Positions 1 through 5,647 of a stretch of DNA of 5,694 nt are shown in pieces. The stretch lies in assembly GCA_902464115.1 (NCBI GenBank), contig CABQIF010000127.1:1-5694 (forward strand), read 5' to 3'. Origin of the DNA: an uncultured Ruminococcus sp. GTDB taxonomy: Bacteria > Bacillota > Clostridia > Oscillospirales > Ruminococcaceae. Under the pieces are notes generated by a model that made no database searches, was not told the DNA's origin, and was given only the letters and a program-made list of their open reading frames with translations. The stretch's first letter is position 1. The number at the start of each line of letters is the position of its first letter. A program made the translations under genes and the position numbers.

Positions 1-40
1 CTATCCTTGTAATATTTTACATATTTTGATATGAATTCCA

Positions 41-80
41 AAAAAAGCAGGAACTGCACTTTGTCAGTCCCTGCTTTTTT
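41..80 (-). terminator. Intrinsic terminator after rex (possibly bidirectional)
   Basis: A 16-base-pair stem (41-56 with 65-80) closes an 8-base loop, and the minus-strand transcript ends in a run of seven U (46-40). The hairpin begins five bases after the rex stop codon. The single imperfect pair (52/69) would be a G-U wobble in minus-strand RNA but an A-C mismatch in plus-strand RNA, so the structure fits minus-strand transcription better. The plus strand also ends in six T, so it could stop transcription arriving from the left as well. Confidence 0.9.
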
Positions 81-84
81 CATA

Positions 85-729
85 TTATTCGTCTTTGCCA
101 TCTTGGTGCAGCCGATAGGATAACGCCATCAAACTATCTCCCAGATGAACATTTTCAACCTGAATCTCGTTTCGGTCAACTTCTAAATCGCAGTGACTGA
201 AATTCCAAAATCCATGAACGCCCAGATGCACCAAATCATCCGCAACCGCCTGTGCAGCGTGTTCCGGAATACAAAGTACCGCTGCTGCTGGATGCACCTG
301 CTCGCAAAAATCAGAAAGCTGCGTCATATGCTGCACTGTCAATCCGCCCAGCACCTGCCCGCAAACCGTTGGCACAATATCAAAAATGCCTGTCAGATAG
401 AATCCATATGCTGGAAAATCAATGTTGACGGCAATCACGCTGCCCAAATGACCAGCTCCAATTAAAACCGCCGGCATACACTGTTCCAGCCCGATGATTC
501 TGCCCAATTGTGTCCGTAAGTCTGATACATGATAGCCATAGCCCTGATGTCCGAATCCGCCAAAACAATTTAGATCCTGACGAATTTGTGATGCAGTCGA
601 GCCGAGCTGTGTTGCCAGTGCCTGCGAGGAAGTGCGTTCGACACCTGCTCGCTCCAGTTCCGAAAGATAGCGATAATAGCGTGGCAGTCTCCGAACAACA
701 GAGTCAGAAACCGGTTCTTTCAGCATCAT
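85..729 (-). CDS. rex: Redox-sensing transcriptional repressor Rex
   Basis: A 214-residue protein of normal Rex length. Rex is a cytoplasmic dimer that binds DNA when NAD+ is high and releases it when NADH binds. The N-terminal winged helix (about 1-75) shows LPRYYRYL (15-22), ASQIRQDL (46-53) and FGGFGHQGYGY (56-66). The Rossmann domain starts with VLIGAGHLG (88-96), then FDIVP (116-120). The C-terminal swapped-helix region carries WNF (175-177) and ENVHLGDSLMALSYRL (192-207), typical of the family. The glycine-rich loop has His where Asn is usual (GAGHLG rather than GxGNLG). Two ATG codons stand in tandem; the first is chosen because AGGAG lies 9 bases before it. The gene sits 37 bases after icd with no terminator between, so the two are probably cotranscribed. 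The Rex-type operator before icd implies autoregulation. Identity is secure; target genes are inferred. Confidence 0.96.
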   Translation of the reverse strand: MMLKEPVSDSVVRRLPRYYRYLSELERAGVERTSSQALATQLGSTASQIRQDLNCFGGFGHQGYGYHVSDLRTQLGRIIGLEQCMPAVLIGAGHLGSVIAVNIDFPAYGFYLTGIFDIVPTVCGQVLGGLTVQHMTQLSDFCEQVHPAAAVLCIPEHAAQAVADDLVHLGVHGFWNFSHCDLEVDRNEIQVENVHLGDSLMALSYRLHQDGKDE

Positions 730-766
730 TGGATTGCACTCCTATTCTTTTTATACTGCTATTAAT

Positions 767-1981
767 TTACTGCATCGCTGCGTCCAGACGTTCCCGAATG
801 GCTTCCAGGAATTCCTTGGAATTAACCTTCTTCTTGTTTTCCAACTTGGAAATCAAGTACAGATCGCCTGTCATAACACCGTCTTCGATGGTCTGAATGG
901 TTGCAGCTTCCAGCTTGTCAGCAAACTGCATCAGTTCCGGCAGGTTGTCCAGTTCGCCCCGCTTCCGCAAAGCCCCTGTCCATGCAAAGATGGTTGCAAC
1001 GGAGTTGGTAGACGTTTCTTCGCCCTTCAGATACTTGTAATAATGCCGCTGAACCGTACCGTGTGCAGCTTCATATTCATAAATGCCAGTCGGAGAAACC
1101 AGAACAGAAGTCATCATTGCCAGGCTGCCGTAAGCAGTGGAAACCATGTCGGACATCACATCGCCGTCATAGTTCTTGCAAGCCCAGATATAACCGCCGT
1201 GCGAACGAATGACTCTTGCAACAGCGTCATCGATCAGGGTGTAGAAGTATTCAATGCCTGCTTCTGCAAACTTTTCCTTGTATTCTGCATCAAAGATTTC
1301 CTGGAAGATGTCCTTGAAGGTGTGGTCATACTGCTTGGAAATGGTATCCTTAGTTGCAAACCAAACATCCTGCTTCAAATCCAAACCATAGTTGAAGCAA
1401 GCCCGTGCAAAACCAGCGATGGAATTGTTCTTGTTGTGCAGACCCTGAACAATGCCGTCTGTATCCTTGAAATCAAAAATCAACTGACGGGTTTCTTCGC
1501 CTTCTGCATTGGTGACAACCAGTTCTGCCTTAGAACCCTGCTTCACTTTCATTTCGGTGTTCTTATAAACATCGCCGTAAGCATGACGAGCGATGGTGAT
1601 CGGCTTTGTCCAAGTCGGAATATACGGTTCAATGCCCTTTACCAGAATCGGAGTACGGAATACCGTACCGTCCAGAATTGCACGAATCGTACCGTTCGGG
1701 CTTTTCCACATCTGGGAAAGATGATATTCTGGCATTCTTGCAGCATTCGGGGTAATGGTTGCACACTTGACTGCAACGCCATACTTTAAGGTTGCGTTTG
1801 CACTGTCAATGGTAACCTGATCCTTGGTCTTTTCCCGATAGTCCAGACCCAAATCATAATATTCCGTCTTGAGGTCTACATACGGTGTCAGCAGGATGTC
1901 TTTGATCCACTGCCACAGAATGCGGGTCATTTCGTCGCCGTCCATTTCTACCAGCGGCGTTGTCATTTGAATCTTTGCCAT
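767..1981 (-). CDS. icd: NADP-dependent isocitrate dehydrogenase, homodimeric eukaryote-like type
   Basis: A 404-residue cytosolic enzyme that oxidises isocitrate to 2-oxoglutarate and CO2 with NADP+ and a divalent metal. It belongs to the homodimeric type II family (human IDH1-like), not the E. coli Icd type. Motifs in order: MDGDEMTRILW (13-23), KCATITP (72-78), WKSPNGTIR (92-100), GTVFR (105-109), RHAYGD (132-137), FKDIFQEI (222-229), IWACKNYDGDVMSD (265-278), EAAHGTVQRHY (304-314), ETSTN (322-326) and FAWT (332-335). Substrate residues T77, S94, N96, R100, R109 and R132 and catalytic Y139 and K211 are present; metal ligands correspond to D251, D274 and D278. R312 and H313 match the residues that contact the NADP 2'-phosphate, so NADP use is expected. 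The start has an excellent GAGGAGG seven bases upstream. A Rex-type operator lies 25 bases before the ATG, and rex follows 37 bases downstream. Confidence 0.97.
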   Translation of the reverse strand: MAKIQMTTPLVEMDGDEMTRILWQWIKDILLTPYVDLKTEYYDLGLDYREKTKDQVTIDSANATLKYGVAVKCATITPNAARMPEYHLSQMWKSPNGTIRAILDGTVFRTPILVKGIEPYIPTWTKPITIARHAYGDVYKNTEMKVKQGSKAELVVTNAEGEETRQLIFDFKDTDGIVQGLHNKNNSIAGFARACFNYGLDLKQDVWFATKDTISKQYDHTFKDIFQEIFDAEYKEKFAEAGIEYFYTLIDDAVARVIRSHGGYIWACKNYDGDVMSDMVSTAYGSLAMMTSVLVSPTGIYEYEAAHGTVQRHYYKYLKGEETSTNSVATIFAWTGALRKRGELDNLPELMQFADKLEAATIQTIEDGVMTGDLYLISKLENKKKVNSKEFLEAIRERLDAAMQ

Positions 1982-2005
1982 TGTTTTTCCTCCTCAGATT
2001 TTCTC

Positions 2006-2033
2006 ATTGTTGACGCTGCAACAATTTTTTCAA
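2006..2033 (-). promoter_or_regulatory. Candidate sigma-A promoter for icd-rex
   Basis: On the minus strand, TTGAAA (2033-2028) is followed after 16 bases by AACAAT (2011-2006), matching 5 of 6 and 4 of 6 consensus positions. Transcription would start near 2000, giving a leader of about 20 bases that still contains the GAGGAGG ribosome site. The -10 match is weak. The main support is the position of the Rex-type palindrome over the spacer and -10. Confidence 0.45.
2007..2024. promoter_or_regulatory. Candidate Rex operator upstream of icd-rex
   Basis: An 18-base inverted repeat, TTGTTGACGCTGCAACAA, has the size and arrangement of the Rex operator. It matches 11 of the 14 defined positions of the clostridial form TTGTTAA-N4-TTAACAA, with the outer TTGTT and AACAA arms intact. 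It lies 25 bases before the icd start and overlaps the -10 and spacer of the candidate promoter. With rex as the next gene of the operon, autorepression is the natural reading. Binding is inferred, not shown. Confidence 0.7.
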
Positions 2034-2073
2034 AGCGGTTCTGTCGGCATGGTTGTCCTTGCCGACACGCTTT
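2032..2073. terminator. Terminator-like hairpin between the membrane-protein block and icd
   Basis: AAAGCG (2032-2037) pairs with CGCTTT (2068-2073). TGTCGGCA (2042-2049) pairs with TGCCGACA (2060-2067), and GG/CC closes a TTGT loop, with a four-base bulge at 2038-2041 and one T-T mismatch. It lies about 50 bases after the 120-residue gene and just before the icd promoter, where a terminator or boundary is expected. However, the T run (2071-2076) is on the plus-strand exit side; minus-strand transcripts have only three U and then GAAAAAA. It may be a leaky terminator or an RNA-stabilising stem. Confidence 0.5.
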
Positions 2074-2123
2074 TTTCTACAAAATGTCTGTCGATTTCTT
2101 GCCTGTCGTTCTGTGATGTCCGT

Positions 2124-2486
2124 TCAGAGCAGTTCCTGAATCGCAATAAATCCGATGCCCATCAGCAACCCTGCCAGTATGATGCAACCTTCCAGCAAAT
2201 GTGCATGCGGCTTTCTTGTGATTTTTCGAGCCAGTATATACAAAATACCGATCATGGGAATTAGAATTCCCAAAAATCCCATCGTCCAAACGGGATTCTC
2301 TCGAAAAATCCGGAAAAATTCCAACAGTGATTTGGTTCTCCTCTTTATACCATATCCGATAATCGGAATGCCAATCAAAAGAGAACTCCCGATTACACCG
2401 ATGGCAATCAGCCATTCTTTCCAGCGTTGCGATTTCGATGCCGTTTCGATCTGCCGGTCGGTTCGATTTTCTGCATTTCGTGCCAT
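2124..2486 (-). CDS. Small membrane protein of unknown function, three predicted helices
   Basis: A 120-residue protein that I do not recognise as a named family. The N-terminus (1-23) is polar and charged. Hydrophobic segments at about 24-46, 66-86 and 98-117 suggest three membrane helices, with basic stretches KRRTK (48-52) and RKITRK (87-92) probably on the cytoplasmic side. The part from about 30 to 92 resembles the 73-residue protein encoded at 3209-3430: basic patch, FFRIFRENP (57-65), helix, basic tail. Its ATG follows the TAA of the traX-like gene with no gap. No clear ribosome site is seen (only GGTGG about 11 bases upstream), so translation is probably coupled to the gene before it. 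It is the last gene before the hairpin and the icd promoter. It is real by its membrane architecture and tight packing, but its function is unknown. Confidence 0.75.
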   Translation of the reverse strand: MARNAENRTDRQIETASKSQRWKEWLIAIGVIGSSLLIGIPIIGYGIKRRTKSLLEFFRIFRENPVWTMGFLGILIPMIGILYILARKITRKPHAHLLEGCIILAGLLMGIGFIAIQELL

Positions 2487-3191
2487 TTATGCAAACACCA
2501 CCCACCGCAATACACCCAAAATCAACAGGTGCAGCGGATAGAACACATAGAAAAACCACTTGTGAAACGGTTTCTTACTGCCGCTCTTTCCGTTGTATCC
2601 AAACTGAATGAGTGGAAACACCAGAAAAATCCCGACTTGAAAGAATGCCAACCACCAAGGTGTTGTTGCCAGCATATTTCCGCAGCAGAACAGCGTCAGA
2701 ATACAAAATGCTGTCCACTTTTTCCGTGGATCATTCCGGTAACAGAAAAAGAACAACGCATAGAGAATATCAAAAATTGCCCAATCTCCGAACAGGGACA
2801 GGATACAAAGCCCGATGATGCCCAACACCTTAACAGGCTGCGGACACCTGCCTTTATCCCATAGCCAGATGGCAAGCAGACTCAGCAGCAACGTATAAAT
2901 CACACCAAACTGCAAGCCGATATACCCCAGTTCAAAATAGGAAAACGGAATCCAGGACAGCAACGCAAATATTCCCAGCCGACACGCATATTTTTTCACG
3001 CTGTGGGTGTAATAATACCCATCCGCCAACATATATGCCATCGTCGGGCCAGTCAGCCGCCCAATGATATGCATGATTTGCCCCAACAGCGATGCAGTCG
3101 GGACAAATGCCCATGCGATATGGTCAATCAACATGGCGATGATGACCAGATATTTCAATTCATTTCGATTGAGGGAATGCAATTTGGTCAT
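2487..3191 (-). CDS. TraX-family integral membrane protein
   Basis: A 234-residue polytopic membrane protein with about seven or eight hydrophobic segments. The TraX signature is clear: LKYLVIIAMLIDHIAW (12-27), GRLTGPTMAY (44-53), DGYYYT (57-62), RLGIFALLSWIPF (71-83), GDW (135-137) and, near the end, KWFFYVFYPLHLLIL (211-225). TraX of the F plasmid is needed for N-acetylation of pilin, and the family is related to membrane acyltransferases. Many Clostridia carry chromosomal members with no conjugation genes nearby, as here, and their substrate is not known. The start is supported by AAAGGG eight bases upstream. The gene follows the 73-residue gene by 17 bases and directly abuts the 120-residue gene, so all three appear to be read from the acn promoter. 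Family assignment is firm; the role, possibly acylation of an envelope molecule, is inference. Confidence 0.88.
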   Translation of the reverse strand: MTKLHSLNRNELKYLVIIAMLIDHIAWAFVPTASLLGQIMHIIGRLTGPTMAYMLADGYYYTHSVKKYACRLGIFALLSWIPFSYFELGYIGLQFGVIYTLLLSLLAIWLWDKGRCPQPVKVLGIIGLCILSLFGDWAIFDILYALFFFCYRNDPRKKWTAFCILTLFCCGNMLATTPWWLAFFQVGIFLVFPLIQFGYNGKSGSKKPFHKWFFYVFYPLHLLILGVLRWVVFA

Positions 3192-3208
3192 TGTAGAATC
3201 CCTTTCAG

Positions 3209-3430
3209 TCAGGATTTCTCACGATATTTCCGAAAAAGTGCGATGCCTGCAACCACTGCAATTGCAATCAACAAAAGCACAATTGCGGTGATAGGGCTTT
3301 CCTGAAAAAGATGAAAAAAGTTGCGAACGGTTCGCTGCCTTCTCCATGCAACCAGCAAAAAGATGATTACCGCTATGACAATACCGCCAATCGTTCCTTT
3401 TCCCTTTCCGGTATTTTTCGGTTCTGCCAT
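3209..3430 (-). CDS. Small membrane protein of unknown function, two predicted helices
   Basis: A 73-residue protein of no family I can name. A short Lys/Gly-rich N-terminus (1-12) precedes a hydrophobic helix (about 13-29). Then come a basic patch WRRQRT (29-34), FFHLFQESP (38-46), a second helix (about 47-66) and a basic tail RKYREK (67-72). This order is the same as in residues 30-92 of the 120-residue protein beyond the TraX-like gene, so the two are probably paralogues. The start has AGGA six bases upstream. It begins 22 bases after the acn stop with no terminator between, and ends 17 bases before the TraX-family gene, so it looks like the second gene of the acn operon. The small size adds uncertainty, but the ribosome site, spacing and related partner support a real gene. 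Confidence 0.75.
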   Translation of the reverse strand: MAEPKNTGKGKGTIGGIVIAVIIFLLVAWRRQRTVRNFFHLFQESPITAIVLLLIAIAVVAGIALFRKYREKS

Positions 3431-3452
3431 CGTTTTTCCTTTCCCGTTTTGC

Positions 3453-5393
3453 TTACTTGCTCAGTGCATCTCTGGTATAATCCAACAGACCGCCTGCCAG
3501 AATAATATCCTTTGTCCGTCCGGTCAGTTCGCACAGTACCGGAATTTCAACGCCTGCGGTCTTGTTGACCAGTGTCAGGGTTGTTTCGCCGTTTTCAATG
3601 TGCTTCCGAACATCTGCCAGTTCCAGTTCATCGCCCTGTGCAATCTTTTCATAGTCTGCTTCGTTGACAAATGTCAGCGGAAGAATTCCAGCATTGATGA
3701 GGTTTGCACGGTGAATTCTTGCGAAACTCTTCACCAGAACTGCCTTCACGCCCAAATACAGCGGAGCGAGGGCTGCGTGTTCTCTGGAAGAACCCTGTCC
3801 ATAGTTCGAGCCACCAACGATGATGCTCTTGCCCATTTCCTTGGCTCTGGTCGGGAATGCTTCATCACAAACGGTAAAGCAGTGCTGCGAGATTGCCGGA
3901 ATATTCGACCGCAACGGCAGAATCTTTGCACCAGCCGGCATGATGTGGTCAGTGGTGATATTATCGCCAACCTTCAGCGAGCAACCAGCGGAAATGGTTG
4001 CTTCCAGCGGAGCAGTTTCCGGGAACGGCTTGATGTTTGGCCCTCTCAGGATTTCTACGCTGTCCATTTCTTCTGCCGGTACCGGCTTTACGATCATGTT
4101 ATCATGAACCTTGAACTTTTCTGGCAAGGTAAAGGTCGGCATTTCGCCCAGTTCTCTTGGGTCGCTCAGGTAACCGGTCAATGCAGAATAAGCAGCCAGT
4201 TCCGGAGAAACCAGATAAATCTGTCCATCCTTTGTTCCAGACCGTCCGAGGAAGTTCCGGTTAAAGGTTCTCAGGGAGATACCGCCGGAGTTCGGGGACT
4301 GTCCCATACCGATGCACGGGCCGCAAGCACTTTCCAGAATTCTTGCACCTGCATCAATCATAATTTCCAGCAAGCCCAATTCTGCCATCATAGTCAGAAC
4401 CTGCTTAGAACCCGGTGCAATGGACAGGGAAACATCTGGGTTTACGGTCTTGCCTTTTAAGATATAGGCAACCTTCATCATATCCAACAGAGAAGAGTTT
4501 GTACAAGAACCGATACAAACCTGGTCGATTTTCAGCTTGCCGATTTCTGCAACGCTCTTTACGTTGTCCGGAGAATGCGGACATGCAGCAAGCGGCACCA
4601 ATTCGCTCAGGTTGATGGTAACAACTTCATCATAAACGGCATCTGGGTCAGCCTTCTGTTCTGACCAGACTTCGCCTCTGCCCTGTGCTTCCAGGAACTG
4701 CTTAGTAACTTCATCAGATGGGAAAATAGAAGTGGTTGCACCCAGTTCTGCACCCATATTGGTGATGGTTGCACGTTCCGGAACGGAAAGAGTCTTAACG
4801 CCTTCACCACAGTATTCAATGACTTTTCCAACGCCGCCCTTTACAGAAAGTCGCTTCAGCACTTCCAGAATGACATCCTTTGCGGCAACCCATGGGGACA
4901 GTTTCCCAGTCAATTCTACCTTTACAATCTTCGGGCAGGTAATATAATAAGTACCGCCGCCCATTGCAACTGCAACGTCCAGACCGCCAGCACCCATTGC
5001 GATCATACCGATACCGCCGCCAGTTGGGGTATGGCTGTCCGAACCGATCAAGGTTTTACCCGGTACGCCGAACCGTTCCAGATGTACCTGATGGCAAATA
5101 CCATTGCCCGGACGGGAGAAATAAATACCATGCTTCTTGGCAACACTGCCGATAAAGCGGTGGTCGTCTGCATTTTCAAAACCACTCTGCAAAGTATTGT
5201 GGTCGATATACGCAACGCTGCGTTCTGTCCGTACTCTTGGAACGCCCATTGCTTCAAATTCCAAATATGCCATTGTACCGGTAGCGTCCTGTGTCAGGGT
5301 CTGGTCAATGCGGATTCCGATTTCGGTACCCTTTTTCATTTCGCCTTCTACCAGATGTGCCTTCAGGATTTTTTCGGTTAATGTCAAACCCAT
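3453..5393 (-). CDS. acn: Aconitate hydratase (aconitase), Aquifex-type, [4Fe-4S]
   Basis: A 646-residue cytosolic enzyme that interconverts citrate and isocitrate through cis-aconitate. Residue numbers count from the chosen start. The N-terminal half shows MGLTLTEKILKAHLV, DQTLTQDATG (30-39) and GSDSHTPTGGGIGM (117-130). The cluster cysteines are C297 in IGSCTNSS and C357 and C360 in SACGPCIGMG. The C-terminal swivel domain has GDNITTDHIMPAGAKI (476-491) and GGSNYGQGSSREHAA (527-541), holding the catalytic serine loop and Arg537. Length fits the short aconitases of Aquifex type rather than the roughly 900-residue AcnA/CitB enzymes. Start: TTG (5402), ATG (5399) and ATG (5393) are possible. 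The last is preferred because AAAGGA lies 10 bases upstream and because family members begin MGLTL; the other two are only 1 and 4 bases from AAAGGA. A strong promoter with an overlapping Rex operator lies upstream. It supplies isocitrate to the icd product. Confidence 0.96.
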   Translation of the reverse strand: MGLTLTEKILKAHLVEGEMKKGTEIGIRIDQTLTQDATGTMAYLEFEAMGVPRVRTERSVAYIDHNTLQSGFENADDHRFIGSVAKKHGIYFSRPGNGICHQVHLERFGVPGKTLIGSDSHTPTGGGIGMIAMGAGGLDVAVAMGGGTYYITCPKIVKVELTGKLSPWVAAKDVILEVLKRLSVKGGVGKVIEYCGEGVKTLSVPERATITNMGAELGATTSIFPSDEVTKQFLEAQGRGEVWSEQKADPDAVYDEVVTINLSELVPLAACPHSPDNVKSVAEIGKLKIDQVCIGSCTNSSLLDMMKVAYILKGKTVNPDVSLSIAPGSKQVLTMMAELGLLEIMIDAGARILESACGPCIGMGQSPNSGGISLRTFNRNFLGRSGTKDGQIYLVSPELAAYSALTGYLSDPRELGEMPTFTLPEKFKVHDNMIVKPVPAEEMDSVEILRGPNIKPFPETAPLEATISAGCSLKVGDNITTDHIMPAGAKILPLRSNIPAISQHCFTVCDEAFPTRAKEMGKSIIVGGSNYGQGSSREHAALAPLYLGVKAVLVKSFARIHRANLINAGILPLTFVNEADYEKIAQGDELELADVRKHIENGETTLTLVNKTAGVEIPVLCELTGRTKDIILAGGLLDYTRDALSK

Positions 5394-5403
5394 GTTCATC
5401 AAG

Positions 5404-5409
5404 TCCTTT
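5404..5409 (-). promoter_or_regulatory. Ribosome binding site deciding the acn start
   Basis: AAAGGA on the minus strand ends 10 bases before the ATG at 5393, 4 bases before the ATG at 5399 and 1 base before the TTG at 5402. Only the first spacing falls in the normal range for this core, which favours the start giving MGLTLTEK. Confidence 0.65.
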
Positions 5410-5424
5410 CGATTCTTATGCTTA

Positions 5425-5457
5425 TTTCCGGTGGTTCTGCCAGATGCTCGCCGGAAA
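5425..5457 (-). other. Second leader hairpin of acn
   Basis: TTTCCGG and CCGGAAA arms (5451-5457 with 5425-5431) form a seven-base-pair stem. A small inner TGG/CCA pairing (5432-5434 with 5440-5442) lies within the loop. It lies in the untranslated leader between the first hairpin and the ribosome site. No known riboswitch class is recognisable. Its arms share TTTCC/GGAAA with the first hairpin, so alternative pairing is possible. Confidence 0.4.
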
Positions 5458-5476
5458 AAAGGAAACTGATTTCCTT
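5455..5476 (-). terminator. Terminator-like hairpin in the acn leader (possible attenuator)
   Basis: On the minus strand AAGGAAA (5476-5470), loop TCAG and TTTCCTT (5465-5459) form a seven-base-pair stem. The U run is unbroken from 5460 to 5455. It lies just downstream of the predicted acn transcription start. The stem has only two G-C pairs, so any termination would be weak. It is either an attenuator or a chance fold in AT-rich DNA. Confidence 0.35.
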
Positions 5477-5487
5477 CCTATACGCCT

Positions 5488-5517
5488 ATTGTACCAGATT
5501 TCGTGGTCTGTTGTCAA
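5488..5517 (-). promoter_or_regulatory. Strong sigma-A promoter for acn and downstream genes
   Basis: On the minus strand a perfect TTGACA (5517-5512) is followed after 18 bases by TACAAT (5493-5488). That hexamer matches 5 of 6 positions and is preceded by TGG, an extended -10. Predicted start is near 5481, giving a leader of roughly 85-90 bases. AT-rich DNA upstream (5530-5580) could act as an UP element. The -35 box is buried in the Rex operator, so bound Rex should block polymerase. Confidence 0.85.
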
Positions 5518-5528
5518 GAAATTCACAA
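5511..5528. promoter_or_regulatory. Rex operator overlapping the acn -35 box
   Basis: TTGTCAAGAAATTCACAA matches the Rex consensus TTGTGAA-N4-TTCACAA at 13 of 14 defined positions, with a perfect right half-site. It covers the whole -35 hexamer of the acn promoter, a classical repressor position. A rex gene lies in the same window, which makes regulation by Rex likely. Binding itself is inferred. Confidence 0.85.
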
Positions 5529-5647
5529 AGTTTCTTGATTGCAAAAGCAATTTTTCTATTTTTTCTGATTTTTGCAAAAACTGCATTTCCTGAAAAGTGG
5601 ATTTTAAGGGGTTACTAAATTTGGTTTGCTGTTTTTGATATTGTTCA
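5529..5647. other. AT-rich upstream region with spaced A-tracts, no gene seen
   Basis: This stretch holds no convincing gene. It contains three A/T tracts (5551-5555, 5559-5564, 5569-5573) at about 8.5-9.5-base spacing, a 14-base inverted repeat ATTGC-AAAA-GCAAT (5538-5551) next to the Rex operator, and the palindrome TTTTTGCAAAAA (5569-5580). These could bend DNA or act as an UP element for the acn promoter. Confidence 0.4.

Noticed and set aside
8..21. TGTAA-TATT-TTACA dyad near the left edge considered as a third Rex site
   Set aside because: The half-sites are one base too short for the 18-base Rex layout and the outer bases do not match on the right side. It is a simple AT-rich dyad.
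730..766. Separate promoter for rex in the icd-rex gap
   Set aside because: The 37-base gap is AT-rich but holds no -35/-10 pair and no Rex-type palindrome. Cotranscription with icd explains it.
734..1789. Long plus-strand open frame of 351 codons antisense to icd
   Set aside because: It is fully contained opposite icd, whose protein matches a known family from end to end. The antisense translation is Cys/Asn/His-rich with no recognisable motif, so it is a codon-bias shadow.
2077..2559. Minus-strand 160-codon frame overlapping the 120-residue gene and the intergenic hairpin
   Set aside because: It overlaps the end of the TraX-family gene and all of the 120-residue gene in another frame. The 120-residue frame has clear membrane helices and a paralogue, while this one looks scrambled.
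2487..3191. TraX-family gene as evidence of a conjugative element
   Set aside because: No relaxase, pilus, integrase or attachment site is nearby, and chromosomal TraX-family proteins are common in Clostridia without conjugation genes.
3321..4460. Long plus-strand open frame of 379 codons antisense to acn
   Set aside because: It lies mostly opposite the conserved C-terminal half of aconitase, and its translation has no family features.
5394..5480. Known riboswitch or T-box in the acn leader
   Set aside because: The leader is short, under 90 bases, and contains no conserved core of a class I recognise, nor a T-box TGGNACCGCG motif.
5551..5575. CodY-like sequence (AATTTTCWGAAAATT) upstream of acn
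   Set aside because: Only about 10 of 15 positions match in an A/T-rich run, which is expected by chance.
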